A stretch of 64,000 nt of DNA, from NCBI GenBank assembly GCA_036960565.1, contig JBALXQ010000020.1, positions 1-64,000 of the forward strand. The letters run 5' to 3'. This document shows, in pieces, positions 34,248 through 42,557 of the stretch (position 1 is its first letter; each line of letters opens with the position of its first letter). Source of the stretch: Bermanella sp036960565. GTDB lineage: Bacteria; Pseudomonadota; Gammaproteobacteria; Pseudomonadales; Oceanobacteraceae. The notes below the pieces were generated by a model. That model was not told the DNA's origin, made no database searches, and saw only the letters and a program-made list of their open reading frames with translations. Made by a program: the position numbers and the translations under genes.

Positions 34248-35108
34248 TTATTGAAAATGATTTATGCTTCTCTTAATAAAGTTATTTAATGCCACTGGTG
34301 GCTGCCCCAGAATCTCATTTACGCTATTGGTACTTTTAGTGCCAGCCCCTAGCATAAACAGTCTGGCCATTTCTAACTGATGGCGAATATGCCTGGCGGA
34401 ATTCCCTTTTAAACGCATGATGATTTTCACCAACCATAAGGGAACTTTTTTGTAAGTAACCGGCTTGGGTAGGTGCTGGCTAAGGGTTTTTGATAAGTCT
34501 AAGAAAGAAGATGGTTGACCAGTTAGATAAAAAGTCTTTCCTGAGTATTTCTTTTCAATTAAGGCTTGAGCGGCACAGGCAGCTATATCTTGGGCATCAA
34601 TAAAACTGAAAATCGTGTCTTTGGAAAAAGGCATCATAATTTTGTTTTTGCTTTTCACCATGCTTGCTGCTTGATCTAGCAGGTTTTGCATGAAAAAGTT
34701 GCACCGCAATATTACATAATCATCACTGGCCTTTTTTAAATGCTGCTCTATTCGGTAATGCTCGCGCCCAGTTTCACTTTTAGCATGGAGACCAATGGAA
34801 GCTTCACACCCAGAAATTTTTACAATGCGTTTGATGCCCGCTCTTGTGGCTGCATCAATGGCACTATGTTGTTGTGCCTCCATACCTTCGCCGTGGCCAG
34901 ACAGCAAAAATAAAGAGGTACCGCCCTTGAACGCCTCCGTTAAGGACTGGGGTTTGTCCAAATCGCCATAACGAATTATGTTAGGTGGAAAAATCTTAGT
35001 GGCTCGCTCAACTGAGCGGGCAATTACTACATGTTTCTGGTTGTTTTGTTCTAATTGTTTTATTAATAGCTGGCCTATGGTGCCGGTGGCGCCTAATACT
35101 ATGATCAT
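34248..35108 (-). CDS. NmrA-like NAD(P)-binding protein (atypical SDR)
   Basis: A 286-residue Rossmann protein. The dinucleotide motif is MIIVLGATGTIGQLLIKQLE at the N-terminus, followed by DLDKPQSLTEAFKGGTSLFLL and GTGREHYRIEQ-type segments seen in NmrA and SDR a5 proteins (here ETGREHYRIEQHLKKAS). It may be a quinone reductase, an isomerase or a redox sensor. It lies between the flavin monooxygenase and the extradiol dioxygenase genes in the same direction, so a role in handling the quinone/catechol intermediate is plausible. Confidence 0.8.
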   Translation of the reverse strand: MIIVLGATGTIGQLLIKQLEQNNQKHVVIARSVERATKIFPPNIIRYGDLDKPQSLTEAFKGGTSLFLLSGHGEGMEAQQHSAIDAATRAGIKRIVKISGCEASIGLHAKSETGREHYRIEQHLKKASDDYVILRCNFFMQNLLDQAASMVKSKNKIMMPFSKDTIFSFIDAQDIAACAAQALIEKKYSGKTFYLTGQPSSFLDLSKTLSQHLPKPVTYKKVPLWLVKIIMRLKGNSARHIRHQLEMARLFMLGAGTKSTNSVNEILGQPPVALNNFIKRSINHFQ

Positions 35109-35213
35109 AACTACCTCTAACTTTTATATGCTTGATTGTGAATGGGCTGCTATTGCTGTTTTCAAAGGCAATATTTAGTCTTTTAATTTAGGGTCTTTAT
35201 TTAGACTCCTTAA

Positions 35214-36836
35214 TTAAGAGACGGCCAACCGTTGCTCTTGGCTAAAGCCCACTTTCTCAAGCACTTGTTCCAGTATTTTTTCAGCATCTTCAATGGGGCC
35301 TTCATGCATAACTACCTGATCGGGTCTGACTATCACTAGCCATCCCATGGGAACTGCATTAGGTAATAAATCCCCTTGCATATCTTCCCAGCAGCAATCC
35401 TTATTAGGGCGATTTAGCACCTGATTACGGTGACATATTTGCAAGCTTTCACCGCCAAAATCCTGCCAACGCTCTATCATAGTGGTGGATAAATGTTTCT
35501 CGGGGTGGAAACCAAAACCCATTAATCGAAATTTACCCTTAGCAATGTCATCGCTGTTTTTCACTTCACCAGCATTATTACTAAGCGGTGTCTGCATGAT
35601 TGGATGGCCGCGCTTAAGGCGGTTTTTTCCTGAGATAAACAAACCCTTATGGAAAGCATTTTTAGGTTTGATTTCCAGCTCTTGCAGTTGATTTTTTAGT
35701 ACAGGTAAAAAAGACATAGTTTTCACGATACCGTGACTAACAAAAGCGGCCAGTTTATTTTGTGGCATTACAACCTTACCTGTCAGAACGGCCAGTCTGA
35801 TCATGGCCTTAGCATGGGGACGTCGTTCCACGTCGTAACTATCCAGTATTTTGTCATGACTATTGCCCTTTAATACCGAGGCGATTTTCCAGCTTAAGTT
35901 GGCAGCATCTCGTAATCCGGCTACCAGTCCTTGACCCACAAAAGGGGGCGTGACATGAGCGGCATCACCAATTAAAAATGTATTTCCTTTAGAGAACTTA
36001 GGAGCAGTTTTAGCTTGGAAACGATAAACCGCTTTACGCTCTATGTGGGCATCATGATGAGGAAACCAAGGCTCTAACAATTTGTTAATGTTTTTATCTT
36101 CCATTAACTTTTCTGGGTTTTCATTCTTACGTAATTTAAACTCCCAACGTTCTCTATCACCCGGTGCTGGCATATGGGGTACCGCCCGCTGAGGGTCACA
36201 AATAAATTCGATATGATCTTGCGGCTGATTAATTCTTGATTGATGAATATCCTTTACATCAACAATAAGCCAATCTTCATCGTATTTTTTTCCGCCTTTA
36301 AAATCTAAACCTAAAGATTTACGAATGGAAGAGTTAGCACCATCGGCAGCAATAAGGTATTGGCAAAGCAAGTTATGATGCTCACCAGCTTGATCGGTGA
36401 GTTTAACTTGCACGCCGCCTTCAACTTGTTCGCTGTGGGAAATTGAAATACCTCGGTGTAATGAGAAATTATTGCTTTCTTGCAGTTGCTTATCCAGAGC
36501 CTCTTCCAGTTCAGGTTGAAAAAACGTAACCAATTTAGGATGACAATCAATAACACCCGCGGCATTGACACGGCCCACTTCTCCAAATAATGGAGATTTA
36601 AAATGAACGCTGGCGATTCCGATGCGCTTAAACGAACTGTCATCAAGTCCTGTCCACTGCAATATGCGCAGCGCTTCATTATCCAAAGCGATGGCTCTTG
36701 GCTGCTCAAATATTTTAAGAGCACGATCTACAATTATTCCGCTGACTCCCTGGCGGGCCAATAAGTTGGCCATGGCCATGCCGACGGGCCCTGCGCCTAC
36801 AATTAAAACATCGCATGCTTTTGGTAATGAATTCAT
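35214..36836 (-). CDS. FAD-dependent aromatic hydroxylase, MhpA-like
   Basis: Class A flavin monooxygenase that hydroxylates a phenolic ring using NAD(P)H and O2. The 540-residue protein has the FAD fold VLIVGAGPVG at residues 10-19, the DG motif LIAADGANSSIRKSLG, and the GD motif FLIGDAAHVTPPFVGQGL, in the arrangement of 3-(3-hydroxyphenyl)propionate hydroxylases. A C-terminal thioredoxin-like domain completes it. It starts three bases after the FAH-family stop, so the two are translationally close. It probably generates the catechol for the extradiol enzyme downstream. Confidence 0.9.
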   Translation of the reverse strand: MNSLPKACDVLIVGAGPVGMAMANLLARQGVSGIIVDRALKIFEQPRAIALDNEALRILQWTGLDDSSFKRIGIASVHFKSPLFGEVGRVNAAGVIDCHPKLVTFFQPELEEALDKQLQESNNFSLHRGISISHSEQVEGGVQVKLTDQAGEHHNLLCQYLIAADGANSSIRKSLGLDFKGGKKYDEDWLIVDVKDIHQSRINQPQDHIEFICDPQRAVPHMPAPGDRERWEFKLRKNENPEKLMEDKNINKLLEPWFPHHDAHIERKAVYRFQAKTAPKFSKGNTFLIGDAAHVTPPFVGQGLVAGLRDAANLSWKIASVLKGNSHDKILDSYDVERRPHAKAMIRLAVLTGKVVMPQNKLAAFVSHGIVKTMSFLPVLKNQLQELEIKPKNAFHKGLFISGKNRLKRGHPIMQTPLSNNAGEVKNSDDIAKGKFRLMGFGFHPEKHLSTTMIERWQDFGGESLQICHRNQVLNRPNKDCCWEDMQGDLLPNAVPMGWLVIVRPDQVVMHEGPIEDAEKILEQVLEKVGFSQEQRLAVS

Positions 36837-36839
36837 AAT

Positions 36840-37796
36840 TTAGGCCTCCAAACACACAGTGTGATTTTGCTTGCCAAGATCCATCAAGCCATCTGAACTT
36901 TTAATGGTCACTTCAAGTTGATCGCCAATTTTCAAATACTGAGAACGCTTTTTCTGAACCTTGTTGAACAGACTCCATTTTTTGCTCTCGGGTAACAGGT
37001 GGAGCATTCTTACTAGGAACGGGGCAGGCAAGCCCAGAGCACAACCAGAAGGGGTGCCAGTCATTAAGACATCGCCCGGCTCAAAATTAACGACTTGAGA
37101 AAACTCGGTAAGGGTTTCAGCGGGTTTAAACACTAGGTTTTTAGTGCTGTCTTGCTGACGTACTTCACCATTAACCGACAAGGTAAGGTTTAGGTCATCT
37201 AGGTAATGAAATTCATCTTCTTCTAAAAGCACTAGGTATGGGCCTAACGGGCAAAAGGTGCGATAGCTTTTACCTTTATGAAATTGCATTTGCGGGATTT
37301 GAATGTCGCGGGCGGATACGTCATTGCCAATACAGACCCCGGCTACAAATTGGGAAATATTGTCATTAGTGACATTGATGCTTTGCGAAGTACTTGCGCC
37401 CATCACCAGAGTGAGCTCTACCTCATAGTCCAACAGCTCAACCTTTTTGGGTTTCACAATACTGCCAGTAGGTAGTGTGATGGAGGCAGCGCTCTTGGTA
37501 AAAAACATGTTGAAACTTTTATCGTCGGGGTTCATGCCCGAATCGATCATGTGTTGGCGATAGTTAGCACCTTGACAAAGTACCTTGGCATCTTGAGTGA
37601 TAGGCGATAACAGCTTTGCATCTTTAACTTCGCTTGTTGTGAGGGCTGCTTGAACGTTTTGCTTAATGTCATTAAGGCCCGGCTCAAGCAGGGCTTTAGT
37701 AGAGGTACAAGGTATATCAAGTTTGAAAATTCGGTTGTTGTGGAAAACGCCCCAGGCAGGGTCACCATTTTTTTCAAAACGAACAAGGTTCAGCAT
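36840..37796 (-). CDS. FAH-family hydrolase/hydratase of the meta-cleavage-like cluster
   Basis: A 318-residue FAH-superfamily enzyme. The ATG at 37796 is preferred: GGAG lies at good spacing, while the longer frame begins with a TTG that overlaps that ribosome-binding site. The metal-site motif is LLDYEVELTLVMG, with GNDVSARDIQ and DVLMTGTPSG downstream. The superfamily includes fumarylpyruvate hydrolases and 2-oxopent-4-enoate hydratases; the latter would suit a pathway with extradiol cleavage. It is the first gene of the operon and is divergent from a TetR gene. Confidence 0.87.
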   Translation of the reverse strand: MLNLVRFEKNGDPAWGVFHNNRIFKLDIPCTSTKALLEPGLNDIKQNVQAALTTSEVKDAKLLSPITQDAKVLCQGANYRQHMIDSGMNPDDKSFNMFFTKSAASITLPTGSIVKPKKVELLDYEVELTLVMGASTSQSINVTNDNISQFVAGVCIGNDVSARDIQIPQMQFHKGKSYRTFCPLGPYLVLLEEDEFHYLDDLNLTLSVNGEVRQQDSTKNLVFKPAETLTEFSQVVNFEPGDVLMTGTPSGCALGLPAPFLVRMLHLLPESKKWSLFNKVQKKRSQYLKIGDQLEVTIKSSDGLMDLGKQNHTVCLEA

Positions 37797-37927
37797 AACG
37801 CACTCCAATTTAGTGTTGGCTCAGGGCAGTTTGATGGCGGCTAAAATAGGACTATTACGCCAAATGGCCACTGTGTTTATTATTTGATCATCTAACGTAG
37901 AATTGAATTTATATCATAAATGAGATT

Positions 37928-37936
37928 GTGTCAATT
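37928..37936 (+). promoter_or_regulatory. GTGTCAATT motif 3
   Basis: Exact copy in the divergent promoter between the FAH-family and TetR genes, 46 bases from motif 4 and on the same strand. Confidence 0.45.
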
Positions 37937-37962
37937 TTATAAGGGTGTTCAAAAATGAAGGT

Positions 37963-37982
37963 TTGACAATATAGTGTCAATT
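37963..37982. promoter_or_regulatory. TetR-type operator TTGACA-N6-TGTCAA with GTGTCAATT motif 4
   Basis: Perfect dyad TTGACAATATAGTGTCAA (37963-37980) about 40 bases before the TetR start. The left half also reads as a minus-35 hexamer for that gene. GTGTCAATT motif 4 is 37974-37982. It is likely the binding site of the TetR protein that it precedes. Confidence 0.6.
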
Positions 37983-38021
37983 GTTAAAGTGAGCCAAATC
38001 CAGATATAGAGAGCTTTTTGT

Positions 38022-38693
38022 ATGCTCCTGCCCAAGCGCCAACGTACGCGCGCCAAATTACTTGATATTGCCCAACAAATGATTCTTGAGAAGGGCTGTA
38101 AGGCCCTGTCTTTACGGGATATTTGCTTTGCAGCGGATATGTCGGCTGGAACTATTTATAACTATTATCGAAGCCTTGAAGAAATTTTTGCTGATGTAGA
38201 GCAGATGCTTATCTCGGCCTATTACCACACCCTTAATGAGGCGGTACGGGGCATTGAAGACCCCATTTGTGTGGTAGCTGCGTCGGCCAGGCAAACGCTT
38301 TCTAATGCCTTACCGGGCAGTTCATTTGGCAAAATTGTGTTTGAAGGCAAGTTGCCTCATGACAAGCTGATTGCGAGTATTCGGGATAATTTTATTCGGG
38401 ATATGCTGAAGGCGGAGCAAGCTGGGCTATTTAAGATTGAAAAGCATGTGGCGTTATTGTCCTTGATTACAGGCGGCATGTACGGGGCCATGACGGATCT
38501 ATACCAGAAAAAAATACCGGCCAGTGCCATTGAAGACTTAGCTGAAATTCACCTCACTATGTTAGGGGTGAGTCGAGAGCGAGCCCAAGAGGCGGTGCGT
38601 GTCCCATTTGACTGTCAGACGTTACCTGAGTTGCCCTTGTCTGCTGCCAAATGGTTGCCAGGACTGGAAAAAGCCCCTAAAAAAGCTAAATAA
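38022..38693 (+). CDS. TetR family transcriptional regulator of the catabolic operon
   Basis: A 223-residue protein, HTH at about residues 8-55 (DICFAADMSAGTIYNYYRS), followed by a ligand domain. It is divergent from the FAH-family gene that heads the flavin hydroxylase/extradiol dioxygenase operon, the standard position of a pathway-specific repressor. The intergenic dyad TTGACA-N6-TGTCAA is its probable operator. Related GTGTCAATT motifs also occur upstream of DUF1302 copy 1, 29 kb away. Confidence 0.88.
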   Translation: MLLPKRQRTRAKLLDIAQQMILEKGCKALSLRDICFAADMSAGTIYNYYRSLEEIFADVEQMLISAYYHTLNEAVRGIEDPICVVAASARQTLSNALPGSSFGKIVFEGKLPHDKLIASIRDNFIRDMLKAEQAGLFKIEKHVALLSLITGGMYGAMTDLYQKKIPASAIEDLAEIHLTMLGVSRERAQEAVRVPFDCQTLPELPLSAAKWLPGLEKAPKKAK

Positions 38694-38698
38694 AATGG

Positions 38699-39604
38699 CT
38701 AAATATTGGACAAGGGACTAAGTAGCGTAATTAATGCTTCCCCGGCTACTTTGTTCTCGGCCGAACCCGACAGCGCTTGTTTGGTGTCTTCGACAATATC
38801 CCCTATGTTCTCCAGTATTTGATTGGCGCTGGCCAGCTGATTATTGACACTTTCAATGACCATCTCAGCGGCACTGGCACTTTGCTGGGAGAAGTTGTTA
38901 ACATTTTCTAGGCTTTGGCCTATCTCATTCGAAATCGATTGGCTCTCACTGATGCTGTTAACCACGGTTTGTTGTTGTTTAACAATGGCATTGGATATTT
39001 CAATGATCTTGTTCATTTCGGTTTGAATTTGCTCGGCTGAGCCATTGGCGGTGCTGGCCAGAGTGCGCACTTCATCGGCCACCACAGCAAAGCCACGACC
39101 ATATTCTCCAGCACGGGCGGCTTCAATGGCGGCGTTAAGCGCAAGTAAATTGGTTTGATCAGCAATGCCCTTGATGGCCTCCACTAACTGGCTGATGACT
39201 TCGTTGTTCTTATTAAAACCCGACAAAAGTTCGCTGAACTCTGAAATGTGTTGCTCGGCCTGACTGATGTTGTTGGTCAACGCCCTTATTTGGTCCATGC
39301 TTTGGCCACTATGAGTGGCGGTCTGTTGAGCCAGCGATAGCGATTCTTTTGAACTTACCCCCATGTTATCGGCGTGGCTAACCAGTTGTTCTACTAGATT
39401 AAAGTTGGCTTGTATTTTATCGAGCCTTTGTGAAGAGGCCTGGTTAACTTCGCTTGCTTTATCTGCGATAAAGCGGGCTTTACTACAAGGAGACTGGCTA
39501 ATAAGTTGATCGAGAAGGGCAGCCTTTTGGGTGAGTTCGGCCAAATGCTCCTTTTTGATAAGCATTTCATCAGTGGCGATTTTTTTGCTTTTGGAAAAAA
39601 ACAT
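38699..39604 (-). CDS. Soluble methyl-accepting chemotaxis-type signalling protein
   Basis: A 301-residue protein with the MCP signalling domain, including the conserved hairpin tip around ADQTNLLALNAAIEAARAGE and GFAVVADEVRTLA. There is no membrane segment and no periplasmic sensor domain; the first 60 residues form a probable coiled coil with one Cys (QSPCSKARF). It would signal from the cytoplasm to CheA/CheW. AGGAAAG precedes the ATG. Its stop lies five bases from the convergent TetR stop, with no terminator between. The input signal is unknown. Confidence 0.88.
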   Translation of the reverse strand: MFFSKSKKIATDEMLIKKEHLAELTQKAALLDQLISQSPCSKARFIADKASEVNQASSQRLDKIQANFNLVEQLVSHADNMGVSSKESLSLAQQTATHSGQSMDQIRALTNNISQAEQHISEFSELLSGFNKNNEVISQLVEAIKGIADQTNLLALNAAIEAARAGEYGRGFAVVADEVRTLASTANGSAEQIQTEMNKIIEISNAIVKQQQTVVNSISESQSISNEIGQSLENVNNFSQQSASAAEMVIESVNNQLASANQILENIGDIVEDTKQALSGSAENKVAGEALITLLSPLSNI

Positions 39605-39893
39605 ATGCTTTCCTATGAAAAATCCATCATGGGCTATTTCATTAGTAGTGAGTCAGCATCATCAAAAGTGAGGCTCAAACGATACCAACCAATAAAGTGT
39701 GCCCTTTAATTGGCCTTAATTGCTTGCCAAAAAAATTAATTATGTAAGATTAGTATAGGAGTATAAATATCATATTGCCCAAAACTTAAAGGGCGTATTT
39801 TGTCTTATGTGAAAAGCAGGCTTTGTTGTGTTAGGTCGTTTGATAACAAACTTTGGTAGTGCGCAATTCACACAAGAGTCACGACTATTGGTT

Positions 39894-40445
39894 TTACTCG
39901 ATGCTGAAAACGCTGTAGCGATAGGCTTTCATATCTAATAAATCATGATCGCCATTGAGGCCTGCCTTTAGTTTAAGTTGATGCAAAAAGTTAACGGGCT
40001 CGGGCAGACTTTCCCAAACCTGGGGTAAAAAGGTAGCTCGGTGAAGCAGGTTCTCAATGGTGATCCCATCGACTCCAGGCGTTAACTGCTTAAGTAAATC
40101 TTCTTCGTTTTTAAAATCTATTACCTGCATGTCCGACAGTATGGATATTTCAATGTGTACATTTGAAAATTCTTTAATGGAAAGCGCAGTAAAGCGTGGG
40201 TCTTTAAAGGCGGCGCCGTGGGCATGTTCATAAACGTCACTTATAAGCGGTTGATGGGCGATGAGACTACCAATGCAGCCCCTGAGTTCACCGTTGAGTT
40301 GTAAGGTGACAAAACTAGCGCCTGTTTGCTGTAGTGGTGAAGAGTAATCTTTTACAGAAATATTGCTAGGGTATTGATGATCAAGACCGTGTTGAATGCT
40401 CAAGTTGGCAACTTGTAACAGTGCTTTTTTATCTTCCTCAGTCAT
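39894..40445 (-). CDS. amrA: AmmeMemoRadiSam system protein A (AMMECR1 family)
   Basis: A 183-residue AMMECR1-domain protein. The family signature LRGCIG is at residues 54-59, after GASFVTLQLNGE. AMMECR1 proteins occur in all domains of life, and their reaction is unknown. In bacteria they frequently neighbour a MEMO-family and a radical SAM gene, as here, so the three products are predicted to act together on a shared substrate. It lies 39 bases downstream of the MEMO gene on the same strand. Confidence 0.92.
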   Translation of the reverse strand: MTEEDKKALLQVANLSIQHGLDHQYPSNISVKDYSSPLQQTGASFVTLQLNGELRGCIGSLIAHQPLISDVYEHAHGAAFKDPRFTALSIKEFSNVHIEISILSDMQVIDFKNEEDLLKQLTPGVDGITIENLLHRATFLPQVWESLPEPVNFLHQLKLKAGLNGDHDLLDMKAYRYSVFSIE

Positions 40446-40484
40446 GGGTTTTACCTGATTGAATTATAATTTAAAGTTGGGTAT

Positions 40485-41330
40485 TTATTTATAAAGAGCA
40501 AATGAGCCATACCCCACCACTCGGTTTTTATCGCCGTGACTATCCCCCGAGTTTTTTAAGGCAAGTAGGTTAATCTTCCAATTTTGTTGTTTGGCCCAAT
40601 GCAATAAAGCGTTTAATGGTTGGCAACCACAGGCTTGATCGCCTGTGAAATTATTTTCAAACCGAAGTATTTTTTCGCTGGTATCTTTATCAATATATTG
40701 AGCTTCATTATATGAGTGGAAATGGCTGAGATCAGTACTGATAATAATTAAGGTATTTTCAATAAGTGAGATTTTATCAAAGAATAATGTGGCTTGCTCT
40801 AATGGCCACTGACCCACCACAAGGGGCGTTAATAAAAAATTTGTTAAGCATTCTTGTAAAAAAGGTAATTGCACTTCGAGGCTATGCTCTTTGGTATGAA
40901 CCATATCGTGACAGTTTATTTGGTCTGATTGTTCCAGTTCATCAATTAGTTTTCTATCCAGTGGAATGTCCCCTAAGGGTGTGGAAAAAATATCGGCGCT
41001 GCTGGTGGCACATCCTCTGATGGCCACGTGATGCGAGGGGCCTAATAACACCACACGTTTAATACTTTTCATCTGACGAGGCAATAACGAATAAGCACTA
41101 CCTGCAATAGAGCCTGAGTATATATAGCCTGCATGTGGAACAATTAATGCTTTTATTTTTTTAGAATTAATTGAGTCAGGCAGGGAATGGTTTTCTTTTA
41201 AGTATTTATTAACCTGATTGACTAGTTGCGCCGCTTTGGCTGGATAAAATTGGCCCGCTACCGCAGGAAGCCTTACAGTTTTATTGATATTGGCACGGTT
41301 TAGCATTGCCTTACCCAATGAAGTTTCCAA
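40485..41330 (-). CDS. amrB: AmmeMemoRadiSam system protein B (MEMO family)
   Basis: A 281-residue MEMO-like protein related in fold to non-haem iron extradiol dioxygenases. Typical stretches are RLPAVAGQFYPA, IVPHAGYIYSGSIAG (metal His), LLGPSHHVAIRG, KEHSLEVQLPFLQ and STDLSHFHSY. These hold the conserved histidines and the cysteine-containing CGCQPL segment. It is divergent from the radical SAM gene over a 104-base promoter region and co-directional with the AMMECR1 gene. The biochemical product is not established. Confidence 0.92.
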   Translation of the reverse strand: METSLGKAMLNRANINKTVRLPAVAGQFYPAKAAQLVNQVNKYLKENHSLPDSINSKKIKALIVPHAGYIYSGSIAGSAYSLLPRQMKSIKRVVLLGPSHHVAIRGCATSSADIFSTPLGDIPLDRKLIDELEQSDQINCHDMVHTKEHSLEVQLPFLQECLTNFLLTPLVVGQWPLEQATLFFDKISLIENTLIIISTDLSHFHSYNEAQYIDKDTSEKILRFENNFTGDQACGCQPLNALLHWAKQQNWKINLLALKNSGDSHGDKNRVVGYGSFALYK

Positions 41331-41434
41331 TATTTAGCATAGGAAAAATATGCGTTAATTTCTATACTTAGGCAGGGCTATTTAAAACGAGAGCCTTTTA
41401 TAAAAAGTAAGGGATCTCGGGGTAATGGTAATTT

Positions 41435-42520
41435 ATGCTGAACTCGGTAGTTTCAACTCAATACTGGCACGCATTGGAAGATGATCGGGTACAGTGTGAT
41501 GTTTGTCCCCGAGCTTGCAAACTGCGTGAAGGTCAACGTGGCTTATGTTATGTACGTGGCCGCGAGAATGATGAAATTAAGCTCTATAGCTACGGACGCT
41601 CTTCTGGTTTTTGCATCGACCCTATTGAAAAAAAACCGCTAAATCACTTTTATCCAGGCAGCTCGGTTTTATCCTTTGGTACCGCTGGTTGCAATTTAGC
41701 CTGCAAATTTTGTCAAAACTGGGATATGAGTAAATCACGGGAAATGGATACCTTGTGTGATGAGGCTATGCCGGATCAACTGGCAATAACCGCAAAGCAA
41801 TATAGCTGTGAGAGCATTGCCTTTACCTATAACGATCCGGTTATTTTTCTGGAATACGCCATGGACGTAGCGGACGCTTGCCGGGCTCTTCAGATAAACT
41901 CGGTGGCAGTGTCGGCGGGTTATATTTGCCCGGATGCGAGACGAGATTTTTATGCCCACATGGATGCCGCCAACATAGACCTCAAGGCTTTTACTGAACA
42001 GTTTTACAAGAAGGTTTGTGGCGGCAGTTTGGCAGCAGTACTGGATACCCTACTTTATTTAAAACAAGAAACATCTGTTTGGTTTGAAATTACGACTCTG
42101 TTGATTCCAGAACAAAATGATTCAGATATTGAATTACATCAGCAATGCGAATGGATTTATGAAAACTTGGGGGCTGATGTGCCCCTGCATTTCTCGGCTT
42201 TTCATCCCGATTGGAAAATGACAGATATTCCACGAACACCACAACATACATTAACGCGCGCCAGAGATATTGCCTTAAAAACGGGGCTTAACTTTGTGTA
42301 CACAGGTAATGTACATGACCCTAATGGTAGCAGCACTTATTGTCCAAACTGCCGTGCGTTGTTAATTGAAAGGGACTGGTATGAGCTGGGTGTGTGGACG
42401 CTGAATGATAGCGGCCACTGCAAAACATGTGGCGAAAAAATCCCAGGTAAATTTAAAGAAGAGCCAGGTGATTGGGGGGCACGGCGCATGCCGGTACGTA
42501 TTATGGGTGGCAATAAATGA
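41435..42520 (+). CDS. amrS: AmmeMemoRadiSam system radical SAM enzyme
   Basis: A 361-residue radical SAM protein. The 4Fe-4S cluster motif CNLACKFC uses Cys86, Cys90 and Cys93 and is followed by QNW. An N-terminal cysteine cluster (CDVCPRACKLREGQRGLC) and a C-terminal zinc-ribbon-like pair (CPNC...CKTC) flank the barrel, as in the AmrS and PFL-activase-like family. It probably makes a 5'-deoxyadenosyl radical to modify a protein or small molecule jointly with AMMECR1 and MEMO. It is divergent from those two genes. Confidence 0.93.
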   Translation: MLNSVVSTQYWHALEDDRVQCDVCPRACKLREGQRGLCYVRGRENDEIKLYSYGRSSGFCIDPIEKKPLNHFYPGSSVLSFGTAGCNLACKFCQNWDMSKSREMDTLCDEAMPDQLAITAKQYSCESIAFTYNDPVIFLEYAMDVADACRALQINSVAVSAGYICPDARRDFYAHMDAANIDLKAFTEQFYKKVCGGSLAAVLDTLLYLKQETSVWFEITTLLIPEQNDSDIELHQQCEWIYENLGADVPLHFSAFHPDWKMTDIPRTPQHTLTRARDIALKTGLNFVYTGNVHDPNGSSTYCPNCRALLIERDWYELGVWTLNDSGHCKTCGEKIPGKFKEEPGDWGARRMPVRIMGGNK

Positions 42521-42557
42521 AAAATAATAAATTTTAAAAGATACTTCTTAAAAAACG

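Noticed and set aside
36311..36724. 137-codon minus-strand frame inside the flavin hydroxylase gene
   Set aside because: It lies in another frame of a gene whose FAD motifs are clear; no independent start signal.
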